Assembly: GCA_036873135.1 (NCBI GenBank)
Contig: JAPTYO010000002.1
Coordinates: forward strand, 51,268,204 to 51,332,203
DNA from: Clarkia xantiana subsp. parviflora
Taxonomy: Eukaryota > Streptophyta > Magnoliopsida > Myrtales > Onagraceae
Direction of reading: 5' to 3'
DNA length: 64,000 nucleotides
The position numbers and the translations under genes were made by a program. Below, one piece after another: positions 10,868 to 22,389 of this stretch (position 1 is the first letter of the stretch; each line of letters opens with the position of its first letter). The notes under the pieces are model-generated. The model was not told the origin of the DNA. It searched no databases and was given only the letters and a program-made list of their open reading frames with translations.

Positions 10868-12183
10868 TCAAGTAGTGGTTCAAAACCCGTGCTTGACTCT
10901 TTTCAAAGATAAGATATTCGTCCAATTTAGGTTCGGTACTGACCTCAGGGGTGGCCTGTTTGTCAATTCGAATGTTGAGATCATAAATTCGACCAACTTT
11001 TAATTTTCCGCCGTACGTACGTAATCTGTTTACAATGTTAGCATAACGAACAATATGCGTACAACGACATGCAACTATATTCTTAATATCATGTAAAGAG
11101 CGAGATAAAAATTTATATAACATGATAATATCAAGGTACATAATGTAAGCATATAGCACATTGTCGACATGTGGATGATGACATAGTAAACGGATGACGT
11201 AATCATGTCATAAGCAAAACACTTAGAATAATATGAATTGGAAAGCATTCTTGTCAACATTGAGCATGATGTAAACATAGTAAATGATGCAAGCATGTAG
11301 TATGGTGTAAATGTGAGACATGATATAAACATGAGGTTCATACTTTAGATTATAAAAATAATCATGTAATGATCACAAATAATAAACGTGCATGATAAAT
11401 TATATGTACGCACTATGAAATAATAATTACGTTTAGTGTGTCATGAAGCATTGTGTAGTATGTATGCAATATGAACATAGGAGAGATGCAAAGATGCTTG
11501 TAAAGGTTGCTAAGGACTTATATGAAAATACATGAAAGTTTAGTCCTTAGCACATGGTGTAGGCACTATTAGTAAAATTTAGGAGAGAGAATACTCATTT
11601 AGCTTACATCCATTATAGATAAATATCCAAGAAGCTCTCAATTCTTGATGAAGATGAAGCTTTTGAGATCATAGACTTGGAGTAGACACGTCATTGTTGA
11701 TATCAATTGGATTCCGGCGTGGCACGTGTTAATTCGGACTCGCTTCGTGTTGGTGACTTCAATTCCGTACATGGTTGGACATTTCGTGACTTCTTTTGGC
11801 CTTGATTCAATCTTGAAATCACTATGTACCTAATTATCTTATCATGCATACAAGGTGTTTGATAAAATGCATTAGAATACTTAGTCCCAAATTGGCCAAA
11901 ATTTTTCTAAGTGCTGAAAATTTTAGAAAAGTGTAAATGAGTCGTTATACTTCCCTTATGCATAGTTTTCATTGCCGACATGTTGCTCCATGCCTTAGTC
12001 GTTTCTTTAGTATGCTTGATGTTGATGATCGGCAGTTGTACGTACATGGCCGTCAATGGTTGTATGTTAGTGATGATAGCATAGATTTCGTCGTATGAGC
12101 TTTGTCGATAAGCGTCGTAGGAATGCTTAGGAGGCATTGTGTAGAAGTTGATAATAGCTACTTGATGCATGCAATCCATCATT
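10868..12183 (-). other. EB 3' internal region, no gene seen
   Basis: AT-rich sequence with many short open frames and no recognisable domain. Confidence 0.5.
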
Positions 12184-13012
12184 GCCGACATGTATGTACA
12201 TACATGAAAACACTAAGAAAATATTCTCCCCTTGTCAACATCCATCCTTGCCAACATGTATGTACGTACATGGAAACACTTAGAAAATATTTTCTCATTG
12301 TCGACATGTAGGTACGTACATGGAAACACTTAGAAAATATTTTCTTCTTGTTGACATGCATCCTTGTCGACATGTATGTACGTACATGGAAACACTTAGA
12401 AAATATTTTCTCCTTGTCGATATGTATGTACGTACACGGAAACACTTAGAAAATATTCATGCATCATTGTCGACATGTATGTACGTACATGGAAATACTT
12501 GGAAAATATTCTTCTCTTGTCGACATGCATCCTTGTCGACATGTATCTACGTACATGGAAATACTTAGAAAATATTCTTCACTTGTCGACATGCATCCTT
12601 GTCGACATGTATGTACATACATAGAAATACTTAGAAAATATTTTCTCCTTGTCGACATGCATCATTGTCGACATGTATGTACGTACATGGAAACACTTAG
12701 AAAATATTTTCTCCTTGTCTACATGTATGTACGTACATGGAAACACTTAGAAAATATTTTCTCCTTGTCGACATGCATCCTTGTCGACATGTATGTACGT
12801 ACATGGAAACACTTGGAAAATTTTCTTCACTTGTCGACATGCATCCTTGTCGACATGTATGTACGTACATGGAAACACTTAGAAAATATTTTCTCCTTGT
12901 CGACATGCATCCTTGTCGACATGTATGTACGTACATGGAAACACTTAGAAAATATTTTCTCCTTGTCGACATGCATCCTTGTCGACATGTATGTACGTAC
13001 ACGTATGTGCGC
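12184..13012. repeat. Minisatellite, 66-bp unit, in EB
   Basis: Around a dozen full or partial copies of a unit containing ttgtcgacatg, the self-complementary atgtacgtacat and acttagaaaatatt. Some copies lack the cgacatgcatcc half. The unit is 22 codons long, so open frames run through it on both strands; these are a consequence of the repeat, not genes. Confidence 0.94.
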
Positions 13013-15587
13013 ACTTGCCCCCACACTTAGAATCTTTTCTCTATCTCTGGCTATGTACGCTGTATCCATATGCTTGATGTAAACACAGGTTGTATGCCAA
13101 CACCTTGTTGTATGCTAACACTTGCTAATATGCTGACACATAGTAGTATGCTAACAGCTTGCAATATGCTGACTGTCATCTTGAGCAAAACACTTAGAAA
13201 ATATTTTGCCCTTGTAATCATGTATGCTGCGAGTATGAGCTCGATGTCGACATGTAAGGTTGATGTGTTGAAGAAGTTTCCCCCCTTGCATGATGCTCGT
13301 TACTTGATTAATTGATGTCGGTACACATATACGTCCTTCTGAAGATTTGGTATGTTGACATGGTAGAGCAGCTAAATAATACACCAAGTGTAGATGTCGA
13401 TGTCCTTTGTGACTTGTATCATGTTGTAATGTAGGTTGGACTTGATGAAAAAAGCTCGTCTTTGCAGATAGCCTGATGTGTACAGTAATCCGTTCGTTGG
13501 AAGGAATGTCCGTACAATTGCCCACGCTACTCTGGAGTCTCCGGATATGGTCGCGGTAAAGAACTTGTGAGTAAGGCACCTTTTTGTATCTTCTTGGAAC
13601 TGGTTAATTTTCCAAGTTGTTATTTTCATGTTGCTGAACGCGTGGTTGCAGTTCCCGACTTTAGCACAATTCTCTAAAGATCTGACGCAGGGGCGCGTTC
13701 CTCGAGCGATTCTTAGTTCTTTATGTCGAGTACGACCGTGCTAACACCATCTTGTGATAAAGGGAATGGAGTTGAGGGTCGTGCGGTGGTGTCTTCTGCC
13801 CCCCGGTCGAGGGACCGACCCATTGAGGTATATTTGTTGACGTCTGATTTTGATGCACGTATTGGTGATTGTCGCGCTTATGTTGAAGAGCTATGTCGTG
13901 TTGAAGTTGAAGCGACCATTCTTGTCGTGTCCTTTGTGTGGATGACGACATTGCATTTGATGTTGTCATTATGAACTCTTTGCCATAGATCCTTAGAGAT
14001 GATGTTATCTCTTGGTTGGTGTCAAGTTGTCCGCTTCCAGCATGTTGAACCCTTTGTGAATGGGTTGATGTTGTTTTGATAATTCTTTGTTTATGCCTTT
14101 GCTTGCATGATATTTCGTCACTCGGACCTGTTTTCAATAATAATAAACATATGATAACTTGTTAGTAATATTTCATACCTTGAGCTATCTTCATTGTCCG
14201 TATGTATTGGACTTGCATGACAGGATTGAACTCCTTGTTGTGATGGATAGAACATAGAATGTTGCGACATGCACATTGCAGGGTGTTATGTACACTTGGT
14301 ACTTGGCCTTTGATATGTAGCAGTGTCGTCTTGGCGAAGCAAGACTTAAGTTTATACCATCTCTTAGTTCCACTCTAAGTCGACGTTGTTGCAAGATACT
14401 TCTTGCTGATTTTGTTGTTTTGGCGTTAAATGCTAAAGAGCAAGATAACGTTATACAAGACTCGACTTGTAAGTTTGATGAGTTTTGTACAAGGTTTGCT
14501 TTTAAAAAGCGTATAACATAAAGCTATCATTTTTCAGGCCTAAGTCTTCAAGGTGTATGAACCCTTAAGAGAGAATGCATACTTTTAGTGTGTGGGGTTG
14601 TCGTCTAACAAGAGGACTTCCGCTACGATGGGGTGATCAGTCCCATCACTGCATTTGCCGCATCCTGTTTCTATTCAGGGAATGGCTATGAACATGAGGA
14701 TTTGCTTCTAAGAGCATTTCGCAGCATGCCATTTTTTAGAAGTAAACATGGGGTTTGCCCTTACAAAGAGGATACCACAGCATGCTACTTTTGATAGTAA
14801 ATCTTAGTGTTTATCCAAGATATTGCTTGCTGTTGACGCCTTTGGAATAGTCGTCACTTTGAGTAGAGAATTTTGTAAGTCCCTTTTTGTAGGTAAGCCG
14901 CAAGTTGTCATTGCCATATATAAGTTGACTGTGCACATAGCGTGATGGCTTTGTGTTGCCGACATCTTCTTGATATAGCCGCTGTTATGGATGGATAAAT
15001 AAACTCCCTGTTGGTGTAGATAATAGATATGTTAGCGTTGTATGCCATAAATTCTTTCTTGAACATAATGCTTAGCTTGTATTGTTGAAGTAGATATTAT
15101 GTGCATAGGTTACTACTTGGCATAATTCCCATGTAGTAATCGTAGTGTAGCATGTACCTACAAACAGAGTTGCTATTTGTCAGATAGTTGCAATGTTTAC
15201 AAGTTTGCAAAAATATGGAGTTATGAGATTTTCTTTTTAGTAATGCATATAATAGATAAAGTAAAGGAGTCTGATACGAGGACTCCTTGTTTGTGCAGGA
15301 AACTTCCATAAGTGTGGACGCTGTAGGTGCGGATCGTGACAGGTGCGCTTATGTCGGGAGCAGAGCTTTTCCAAGTATCACCCGCTATATGTGATTGTGA
15401 ATATGTCGGTATGAACAGCGACTATGTATTATTGTATGCGTCCTCTAGTTGATACGCGTTGATGCCTCCTTAGCATGATGAACATGCCTATATATGATCA
15501 TTGCTTGGTGTTTCCTTCTTAGAGGAAAGGTACCGCGTGTTCTTGCAATTATTCATTTCTTCACTTCGGTGGAATGCCGAGCACTTG
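13013..15587 (-). other. EB internal region, no recognisable pol domain
   Basis: Short open frames only (the longest on the minus strand is 13721-14137, 138 codons, Gln/Ser/Thr-rich, not recognised). This is where RT to integrase would lie in a complete element. Confidence 0.5.
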
Positions 15588-15974
15588 TCAACTTGGTGCC
15601 CCCCAAGTCGCTTGGCAGTCGTACCGCTGTTTCTTGATGATTTCTATTACTTTATCTTCTGACCGTGATGCGCCTACTTGGACCATCCTTTCTGGCTCAT
15701 CTATCTTGATTTTTTGTAATGCTTCAACGAAAGCAGGACGTGCTTGATCTACCCTTGGGTTTTCATAAATGAAGGGAATTCCGCTATTGCTTGTCTTGAC
15801 ATTATGTTGGAGTGCAACCTTGTAGCAGTCTTTTGATAGCTGTTGATCTCCCTTCCTTACACCCATTCCTGCCTTTGTTGGAAACTTGATTTTTTGGTGT
15901 GATGTTGACGCTATCATACCCCACTTGTTCATGGTTGTATTCCCTAGGATTCCATTATATGCGTCTGCAATCAC
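15588..15974 (-). pseudogene. EB protease C-terminal relic
   Basis: The minus-strand frame reads DAYNGILGNTTMNKWG, ASTSHQKIKFPTKAGMG and GDQQLSKDCY. This matches the second half of the gypsy protease in E1 (NAYNAILGRTTLN, STAHQVMRFPTHHGMG) and the linker towards RT (VQVGAS). The N-terminal active-site half is upstream and decayed. Translation stops before any RT motif. Confidence 0.75.
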
Positions 15975-16805
15975 GAACGGAACGCCGATTCAGAGTTGTT
16001 GCTTTCCTTCTCCTATTGCGCACTGCGCGGTGTTGAATTAATGTGCTGGCTTTGCGGTGTATGCTTCATGTGTTCACTTTCAAGGGGCCTGAGTTTATTT
16101 GATGTGTTTCTTCATACACTTGTGACTCTTTCCGAGGTTATGTCTGTTTGACGATTGTGCATATGGTTGAGAGATGTTGTACTGGTGGAATCCTCATCTT
16201 CTCCTTTGTTTCGTCCGAAGATTAGGTTTTGCTGTCGGCGTACGTTTTGAGTGGTACGATTCTTCTTGTGTTCTTAACAAAGGTAAACTTGCTGGATATT
16301 GGAAATAATTCTCTAACTCTTTTTTCATGATGGTTTGACAGAGGCGTGCGTATAACATAGGAGCGTATCCTGAATTCCTATCTTCCATAATGTTGATGAC
16401 GTTGTCACTTGGGTAATGCCCCCGTCTTGTTTATTATTGTAGCACGATTTTTAGTCTTGTGTGTATAGAATGCTTGAGGCTCCGTTGCATGGGGATGTTG
16501 TGTTTCCTAAGCCGTTTGTTGTTCATAGTGTGATAGCTTGTGTTGTTGACGCAATTAATATGTGCGTAGTTGTTACTTGGCGTTATTCCAAGGTAGTTTG
16601 CATGATATAATAATGTACCTACGAAAGTAGATTTAACCTTCATTAGATATTTGGAGTTCTTACAACGGATTATAGGAAGGCGTCTATTGATCGTTCCTTT
16701 TGAAAAGTACTAAAGCTAATAAACATAAGTTGTACTTAATCTAAGAAGACTTGAAGTAGATATGCAATAATAAAGATAAAGGGATTGATGATGTGTTTGA
16801 CGTCT

Positions 16806-18590
16806 TCATAGGTGATTTGTCGGCAAGTTGATTCTGCCACACGCCACATAGTTCCTCAGTGCTTCTAGCGTGTTGAGCTCTTCAATCTCCCCCTTTGGGG
16901 ATGAACAAATGTTGGTGTTATGCCCCCCAGCTTTACGGTGCTTGCGTCGTTCTTCAACGTTCTTGCCAAGGAAGGCAGTCATTGGCTCAAGTGGACGGGG
17001 AAGTTTGTTTTCCAGGAGTTTGAAATTTGTTTCCTCCACCTTCATGCTCAAAGAATATAAGTCGCCATAATTTATTCCATGAATGACGTTGTTTTTCCGG
17101 CGCTTGGCGATAGGTGGATTATCATTCGCCTTTTCTTTTCCTTTGCCTTTTCCTGGAGACTTCACATGGGAATTCTTTTGATGCTTATTGAATTGGTCGA
17201 TATACTTCTTCATTTCTCCTTTTAAGATTAAGTTGTTTACGTGAAACCTTAATCCAACACAACTTTCCGTCTCGGGGCCATATACTTCGTGATTTTCACA
17301 CCATTCGCTTTCATCTTTTCCCAATGGGACCTTGCGGAAATTAGAGGGTTTTTTCCACAGCTTGGTCTTCTTTATCTCTTTCAAGATGACGGACAGCGGT
17401 GTGTTCAATGGAACACATTTGGCGAGATTGTTCTTTTTGAGCCTTTGGACGTCTGACTGGAATGGTCTCTTTTGTTGCGGTTGTCTCTTTTCCCAGGAAA
17501 CGTCTATCTCTTTTTCAATTATTGCCTTCAAGGTTCTTGTTGTCAGTCCCATGATTGGGACGTCATCGTCATTAACAGGTTTTTTCCGTCCATTCTTGTG
17601 ACAGGTGTCATCATCGTCTTGGCTTGTCCTCGTGGAAGAACCTTCCTTGTGAAATTTTGAGCGGGAGGTTGGAGGTTGTTTCCATGCCCCTTCTTGGTGT
17701 TGTGCTATCACATACGGATTGTATGAGCGTGCAGCTCCTTGCCTTGGTTGTTGGTACTGGAAGGTACCTTCCGTGCATTGCCTCCCTATTCTTTGGTGCA
17801 ATGTGTCTTCATGACTTGTTACTTGGGACTTTGTTCTTGTCTCCTCGACTTGTCCGTTGATTGGAGGTAGAGGTGGTGGTGGCGGGGCATATCCTTGGTT
17901 CCTTAACATCTTTCGGAATGCAAGCAGCTCTTCGAGCACGGTCATCATGGTGGGAGTGACAAGTGATGGCGGGTTGACACCTTTGTATTGGAGGCCTCCT
18001 TGGTCGTACTGTGCGAAGGATGCACTTCTTGTTGGTATGAAGAAGGCATTGGATGTGGTAACAGGCATGTGGGAGGATCTAAGTCGACTTCTTGTCGGCT
18101 TCTGCGTGGTTATGGGCAAGGCGTCGTGGTACGCAACGTGCTCCTTGTCCTTTGATGAAAAACCAATGACATCTTCAAAGGCGGCATCCTTTATGTCGAT
18201 ATTCTCCATGTTGGTGTCATGGGATTTGTGCATTGTCTTTACAACGTACACTTCTTGCTCGTATGGCTTCTCGCTTTCAACATCAAAGTCTCCATGGATC
18301 ATATGCACGTTTGCCATCTTTTCCGGGTGGGGTGCAATGTATGCTGTATTTTGGACTTTAAGGCCATGCTGTGCGGAAGGCACACTGCTTGTTGGCATGG
18401 AGGATGCAGCAAACATGTCTTTATGCACGTGCAAATGATCTTGCTGACTTGTTGCCTGCTTCTGTTTGTTGGCTGGCATCCCGTATGGGAAATCTTCATT
18501 GATTCCCGTTCTTCGCTCGAACTCGAGTGCTGATGCATTATCCTGAACTTCGGGACAGTGCTGTGCGGCAGGCACGTTTGCGGTTGGCAC
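16806..18590 (-). CDS. EB gag-like protein, 594 codons
   Basis: A long intact frame next to the PBS-proximal LTR, as expected for gag. The start chosen is the first Met of the long frame (MPTANVPAAQ); an open stretch continues upstream in another frame to about 18670. Visible features are a Pro-rich run near residue 245 (PPPPPLPP), a basic region (KGKGKEK), and a zinc-knuckle-like segment WCENHEVYGPETESC in which the second His of the sibling pattern is Pro. NVIHGINYG matches the NVIHGG linker before protease in E2 and E3. N-terminal half is low complexity and unrecognised. Probably an RNA-packaging structural protein; whether it is expressed cannot be told. Confidence 0.7.
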   Translation of the reverse strand: MPTANVPAAQHCPEVQDNASALEFERRTGINEDFPYGMPANKQKQATSQQDHLHVHKDMFAASSMPTSSVPSAQHGLKVQNTAYIAPHPEKMANVHMIHGDFDVESEKPYEQEVYVVKTMHKSHDTNMENIDIKDAAFEDVIGFSSKDKEHVAYHDALPITTQKPTRSRLRSSHMPVTTSNAFFIPTRSASFAQYDQGGLQYKGVNPPSLVTPTMMTVLEELLAFRKMLRNQGYAPPPPPLPPINGQVEETRTKSQVTSHEDTLHQRIGRQCTEGTFQYQQPRQGAARSYNPYVIAQHQEGAWKQPPTSRSKFHKEGSSTRTSQDDDDTCHKNGRKKPVNDDDVPIMGLTTRTLKAIIEKEIDVSWEKRQPQQKRPFQSDVQRLKKNNLAKCVPLNTPLSVILKEIKKTKLWKKPSNFRKVPLGKDESEWCENHEVYGPETESCVGLRFHVNNLILKGEMKKYIDQFNKHQKNSHVKSPGKGKGKEKANDNPPIAKRRKNNVIHGINYGDLYSLSMKVEETNFKLLENKLPRPLEPMTAFLGKNVEERRKHRKAGGHNTNICSSPKGEIEELNTLEALRNYVACGRINLPTNHL

Positions 18591-18734
18591 GGATAAGGCG
18601 GTAGACCTTGCGTCTGGAATGTGAGAAGATCCTGGTTGGCTTCTCGTCGGCTTCGTCTTGCTTGCACCCGCATTCTACATTTGTCTTCCTGTCATAGCTT
18701 GCGGTATGGAGCGGCTTTTTGTTCGAATCACGCT

Positions 18735-18746
18735 GACGGCGCCAAA
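18735..18746 (-). promoter_or_regulatory. EB primer binding site
   Basis: On the minus strand TTTGGCGCCGTC follows the LTR terminus directly, matching the other Tat-like elements in the window. Confidence 0.75.
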
Positions 18747-19438
18747 TGTTGTGTTCGCTTCACCACTTTGGCAGTTTTGGGCTTTTTCCATCACGAAGAG
18801 GCTTCTTCCTTCACGATTGGGCTCGAGATATATGTATAAGGACGCGAACGCCGCAATCCTTAATACACAATCACCGAGCTGAATTCCCGGTCATCGCCCT
18901 TGAGCTCCTGATCTTCGGGTCCTGCACAAGGGGCAGTAACCAGCGTGGGAGGGGGGAATGCTGGTTGGGCCCACTCCGACGCTCAAGTTAGCACTTCTAG
19001 AGAGAGAAAGCTTTAGAGAGAAGTCAGAGCATTTCAAGTCCAAAAGTGAGGGAATTGTCTAAAATGAGAGACCTAGGCCCCTATTTATAGGGAACCTAAG
19101 GATCATGCTCAGTTTTGAATGGCTTGATGTCGGTATGTGGAAATACGTATACCGTCACCAAGGTGGACTATGTGTGCACCGACTTCTCGCAATCGGCAAA
19201 AATAATCGGGATGAGCGCGGAGAAAGACGGTAATCCGGACCCGTCCGGTTTGCTAAAAGCAATCGGGGACGGGTCCGGATCGCCTTAGGGAAATCCGGAA
19301 GTCCTTCGGCCCGGGAATTGCGCGTATCCCGGACCGTTTTTAGACTTGGGTGTCCGTGAAAGGGTTTTTTACTGGTTTTGGGATATTTTACGAGGTCTGA
19401 AATGTAAATACGAACCCGAATTGGATAGATATCTAACA
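18747..19438 (-). repeat. EB 5' LTR, 692 bp
   Basis: Terminal TG...CA, with the plus strand beginning TGTTGTGTTCG and ending ATCTAACA. It carries about 32 bp more than the 3' copy around 19240-19275 (a second gtccgg-containing repeat). The minus-strand TATA box is at 19079-19092. Confidence 0.9.
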
Positions 19439-19443
19439 GAACC

Positions 19444-20510
19444 GAACCGAACCCTATTTTATTTGACCGGTTCGGACCAAACCAGATTTTGAAAATTAAA
19501 ACCGGACCGAACCGAACCGGGCCCAAGTTGACTTACCGGATCGGATTTTCAAAATCGAATTCAAGTCAATTAATAAAATGGGATGCTCAAGTTTTAAAAT
19601 CCAAATGTTTTCGGACTTTAAATAGCCTACACAGTGCTCGAAGGTTTAACAGTTTCATGTTTTGATTAAACCATAATGTCGAGTTTCGATTATGGGGATG
19701 GATCTTGGAAATGCTTGATTTAGGGACTTGATTAATTATAGGGCTGAATTGCAATTTTTTACTTTTCGTAACATATATTTATTAGAACTGTTGTCTTGAT
19801 TATGTCAAGCTAGCTGGATGTTAGGGGCAGAGCCCTGGTTAAATATATGGTATGCGCACTAGGACAAACATGTTGTGATGGTTGTGATTGCCTAGGATTC
19901 ATGTCTAGAAACACGCATGATTAACTGTAAGCATTAATTGCAAGTAAGCCCCTAATATTTAAAATGTTTTTTAAAACAAAAGCCAGTCGCCAATTCTGAA
20001 TGATTGATGTGGAAGTTTCATGTATGACATGTATGCTTGAATGTTGAGGATGTAGCTGCATGTGATAGTTTACTTAGAAAGTAGAATTATATATATGCAA
20101 GCATAAGTTCCTCAGGGCATTAGACGCATGACGCGTATGCATGATGTGTGGTTTGGTTGATGAATTTGGCTTGCTATGATAATTTACTTGTGAATTAGAA
20201 TTGTATATGCATGCGTAAGTTCATCGGAACATTTTTTTCAAATACAAAAGGGCCTTGGGAAAGCCAATATCGGGTATGCTTATTTTAAAATTCATGTTCC
20301 GGTAATTTGCGAATAAAACCGTTTTAAGAGACTGATCTATTGGATTGAAGATAACGGTAATGTGAACTCTTTCACAAACCCCCTTCCCTCGGTTTACTGG
20401 CGGTCGGTTGGTTTAGATGGCTGATGAATCATTATTTTTCATATTCCATCTTAATAGATATCTGATGTATGCAATTATTTCTCAAAATGTTATTGTCTCC
20501 CTGATTATCC
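19444..20510 (+). other. C1 leader continued, no gene seen
   Basis: Starts with repeated gaaccgaacc/accggaccg, the continuation of the stretch before EB. No open frame of note. Confidence 0.6.
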
Positions 20511-20536
20511 ATGATTATAAATGTGTTAGTTTTCAT

Positions 20537-21215
20537 GGTTGGGTTAGTACGCTTCTATGAACCTCGCAATTTTGATGGTATGAATTATGATGAATGGAAA
20601 GACAGTGTTGAGGAAATCTTTATTGCTGCGGATGTTGATGACCATATCAATGCGAAAGCAAATAGGATCGAGACAGACAAGTATGGAATACCATACCCCT
20701 ACAACAACAAGGAAAGGTTGACGATCGAACAACACGAGAATTGATTTACTCAAAACTGTCAGTTGAAGTAGAGGAGTTTATGGAGAGCAACGCAATGCAT
20801 CTTTGTTGTGCCATTCCCCTCCTCTACTATGGAGGAAAGGCCGCTGAAGCAAAAGACCTAATGGCAGAATACTATAGTATTCTATGCATTGATGACAGTG
20901 TTATAACCGCTCATGATCCCGCTGACGAAGTAGACGTATGGACAAGAGCTCGGAAAGTAATGAAGATGTTTCCTCTTCATGGTTTTCTGACGATGATTGA
21001 CTCACACGTCTGATCACATCGATTAAGACAAACGTTGATCTGTACGAGGCCAACCATGAAGAAGAAAATACCTTCAAAGAACCTGAGACAACCGATAACA
21101 GATTCGACGGTCTTCGGAAATGCTTGGCTAAACCCGGCAATAAAAAGTCTAAACGATAGTCCGGTGCAAACAACTGTTGATCGTGTGCCCTAATAGGTAC
21201 GCCTCGTTTACCGAA
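20537..21215 (+). pseudogene. gag: C1 copia gag remnant
   Basis: RFYEPRNFDGMNYDEWKDSV followed by EEIFIAADVDDHIN is the start of a plant copia gag (pattern L/F-DG-x-NY-x-x-W, then a helix ending in a charged loop). A stop after 20744 and a frame change at 20741 split it. The second part (KLSVEVEEFMESNAM...) is degraded. No CCHC zinc knuckle was found. Confidence 0.65.
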
Positions 21216-21218
21216 CAC

Positions 21219-22380
21219 ATAGAACTTAAAGACGTTTTATTTGATGCAAGACATCTTATCAAATTCACTTGTGAATTTTTTTCAGGTGGAACGCTGAACG
21301 TGGACTTGACTGCTTGTCTATCTTACCTTCATTGAATCTTCAATCTATGATCAGAAACCTTATTATTGTTGTTGATGGATTTCCTATTTGTTCGTTTAAT
21401 GTTTTAATTCTGGTTGATTAAGATTCGGATTTATTGAATAAATAATTTCCATTCGATTCGAAATGAGATCTACTTGTCAAAATTAATCAACCCAATAAAA
21501 CGGGATCGATCCGAAACGAAGTTAAAACCGAAATATCCGCTAAGTGCAATTGGTCGGATCAAAAAAATATACTCACACTCATTCATCTAATATCGTGAAA
21601 CATCGAAATACCATTAATATTCATCGATTGCATAGTTCTAGGAGCGAACCGATTTATCTCTTTCTTACTTGTTAGTACTCCATTATATAAATTCAATAAT
21701 GATGAACATGTGTGAAACCGATTGGATTAAATTAAATTGAATTTTGGAAACGAAACGATTTATACCATGGGTTGAACTTGAAATAGGCGCCATAGACACG
21801 TGTGCCTCGAAAGACGAAACACGTCGTTTTCAGAGTACGAATTTAATGATGAAGTGTTTTAATGAATGAATGTCGAAATTTTCATTTGCCTCCCTTTGGG
21901 AATAATTCGTTCAATACTATTGCGATGAAAAGAGGTATGCACCACGAGCTACCACGAACTCGTAAAGTATCAACTGACGCATAAGGCGAAAGCACAATTA
22001 ACAATTCAGAGATGGATAAGTCTTTGAGATGAATTAGCTAATGAAAGGATGATGTCGGTAAAATGACTCTCCCACTAAATGCCTTGAACGAGAAGTTTGG
22101 AAGAACATTCATATTGATAACACACTTCAACTGGCATAGTTTGTAAACATAATGTTAGAGTTCAACGACGGACATTCCCTAAGGGATGAAAAAAATTGAC
22201 TCACATCAATGTAGAACTATGTTCCAACGAAATAGGTCAAACACGACGCCATAAAAGCTAAAAGGAATGATAACGAGTTAAATCTTATCATCATGCGACA
22301 TTAACTTGCTCATTAAACAAGTATTTGAACCGAGAGTATGATAACTACTCTTAGAGGATACATGTTTAAATTAGCTTTTG
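21219..22380 (+). other. C1 degraded gag-to-integrase interval
   Basis: No frame with recognisable protease or integrase motifs. Its place inside C1 suggests heavily mutated or deleted pol sequence. Confidence 0.45.
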
Positions 22381-22389
22381 ATAATGCTG

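Larger units (their letters stand above)
10196..19438 (-). mobile_element. EB: gypsy-type LTR element without RT or integrase
   Basis: LTRs at 10196-10855 and 18747-19438 are about 97% alike by eye. PBS and gag lie next to the right LTR and a PPT next to the left one, so the element reads right to left. It is flanked by an exact 5-bp duplication gaacc (10191-10195 and 19439-19443). Gag and a protease relic are recognisable; I find no RT, RNase H or integrase. That makes it a non-autonomous gag-bearing element. Its PBS and PPT resemble those of E1, which suggests a Tat-type partner. Confidence 0.9.

Noticed and set aside
12459..13082. Long open frames (207 codons plus strand, others minus) with a repeated 22-residue unit
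   Set aside because: Created by a 66-bp minisatellite whose length is divisible by three; frames on both strands, no domain.
17857..18438. Plus-strand 193-codon frame
   Set aside because: Shadow of the EB gag frame on the minus strand.
20511..20744. Start of C1 gag at MIINVLVFMVGLV
   Set aside because: Gag homology begins only at the RFYEPRNFDG segment; the upstream residues look like leader translation.
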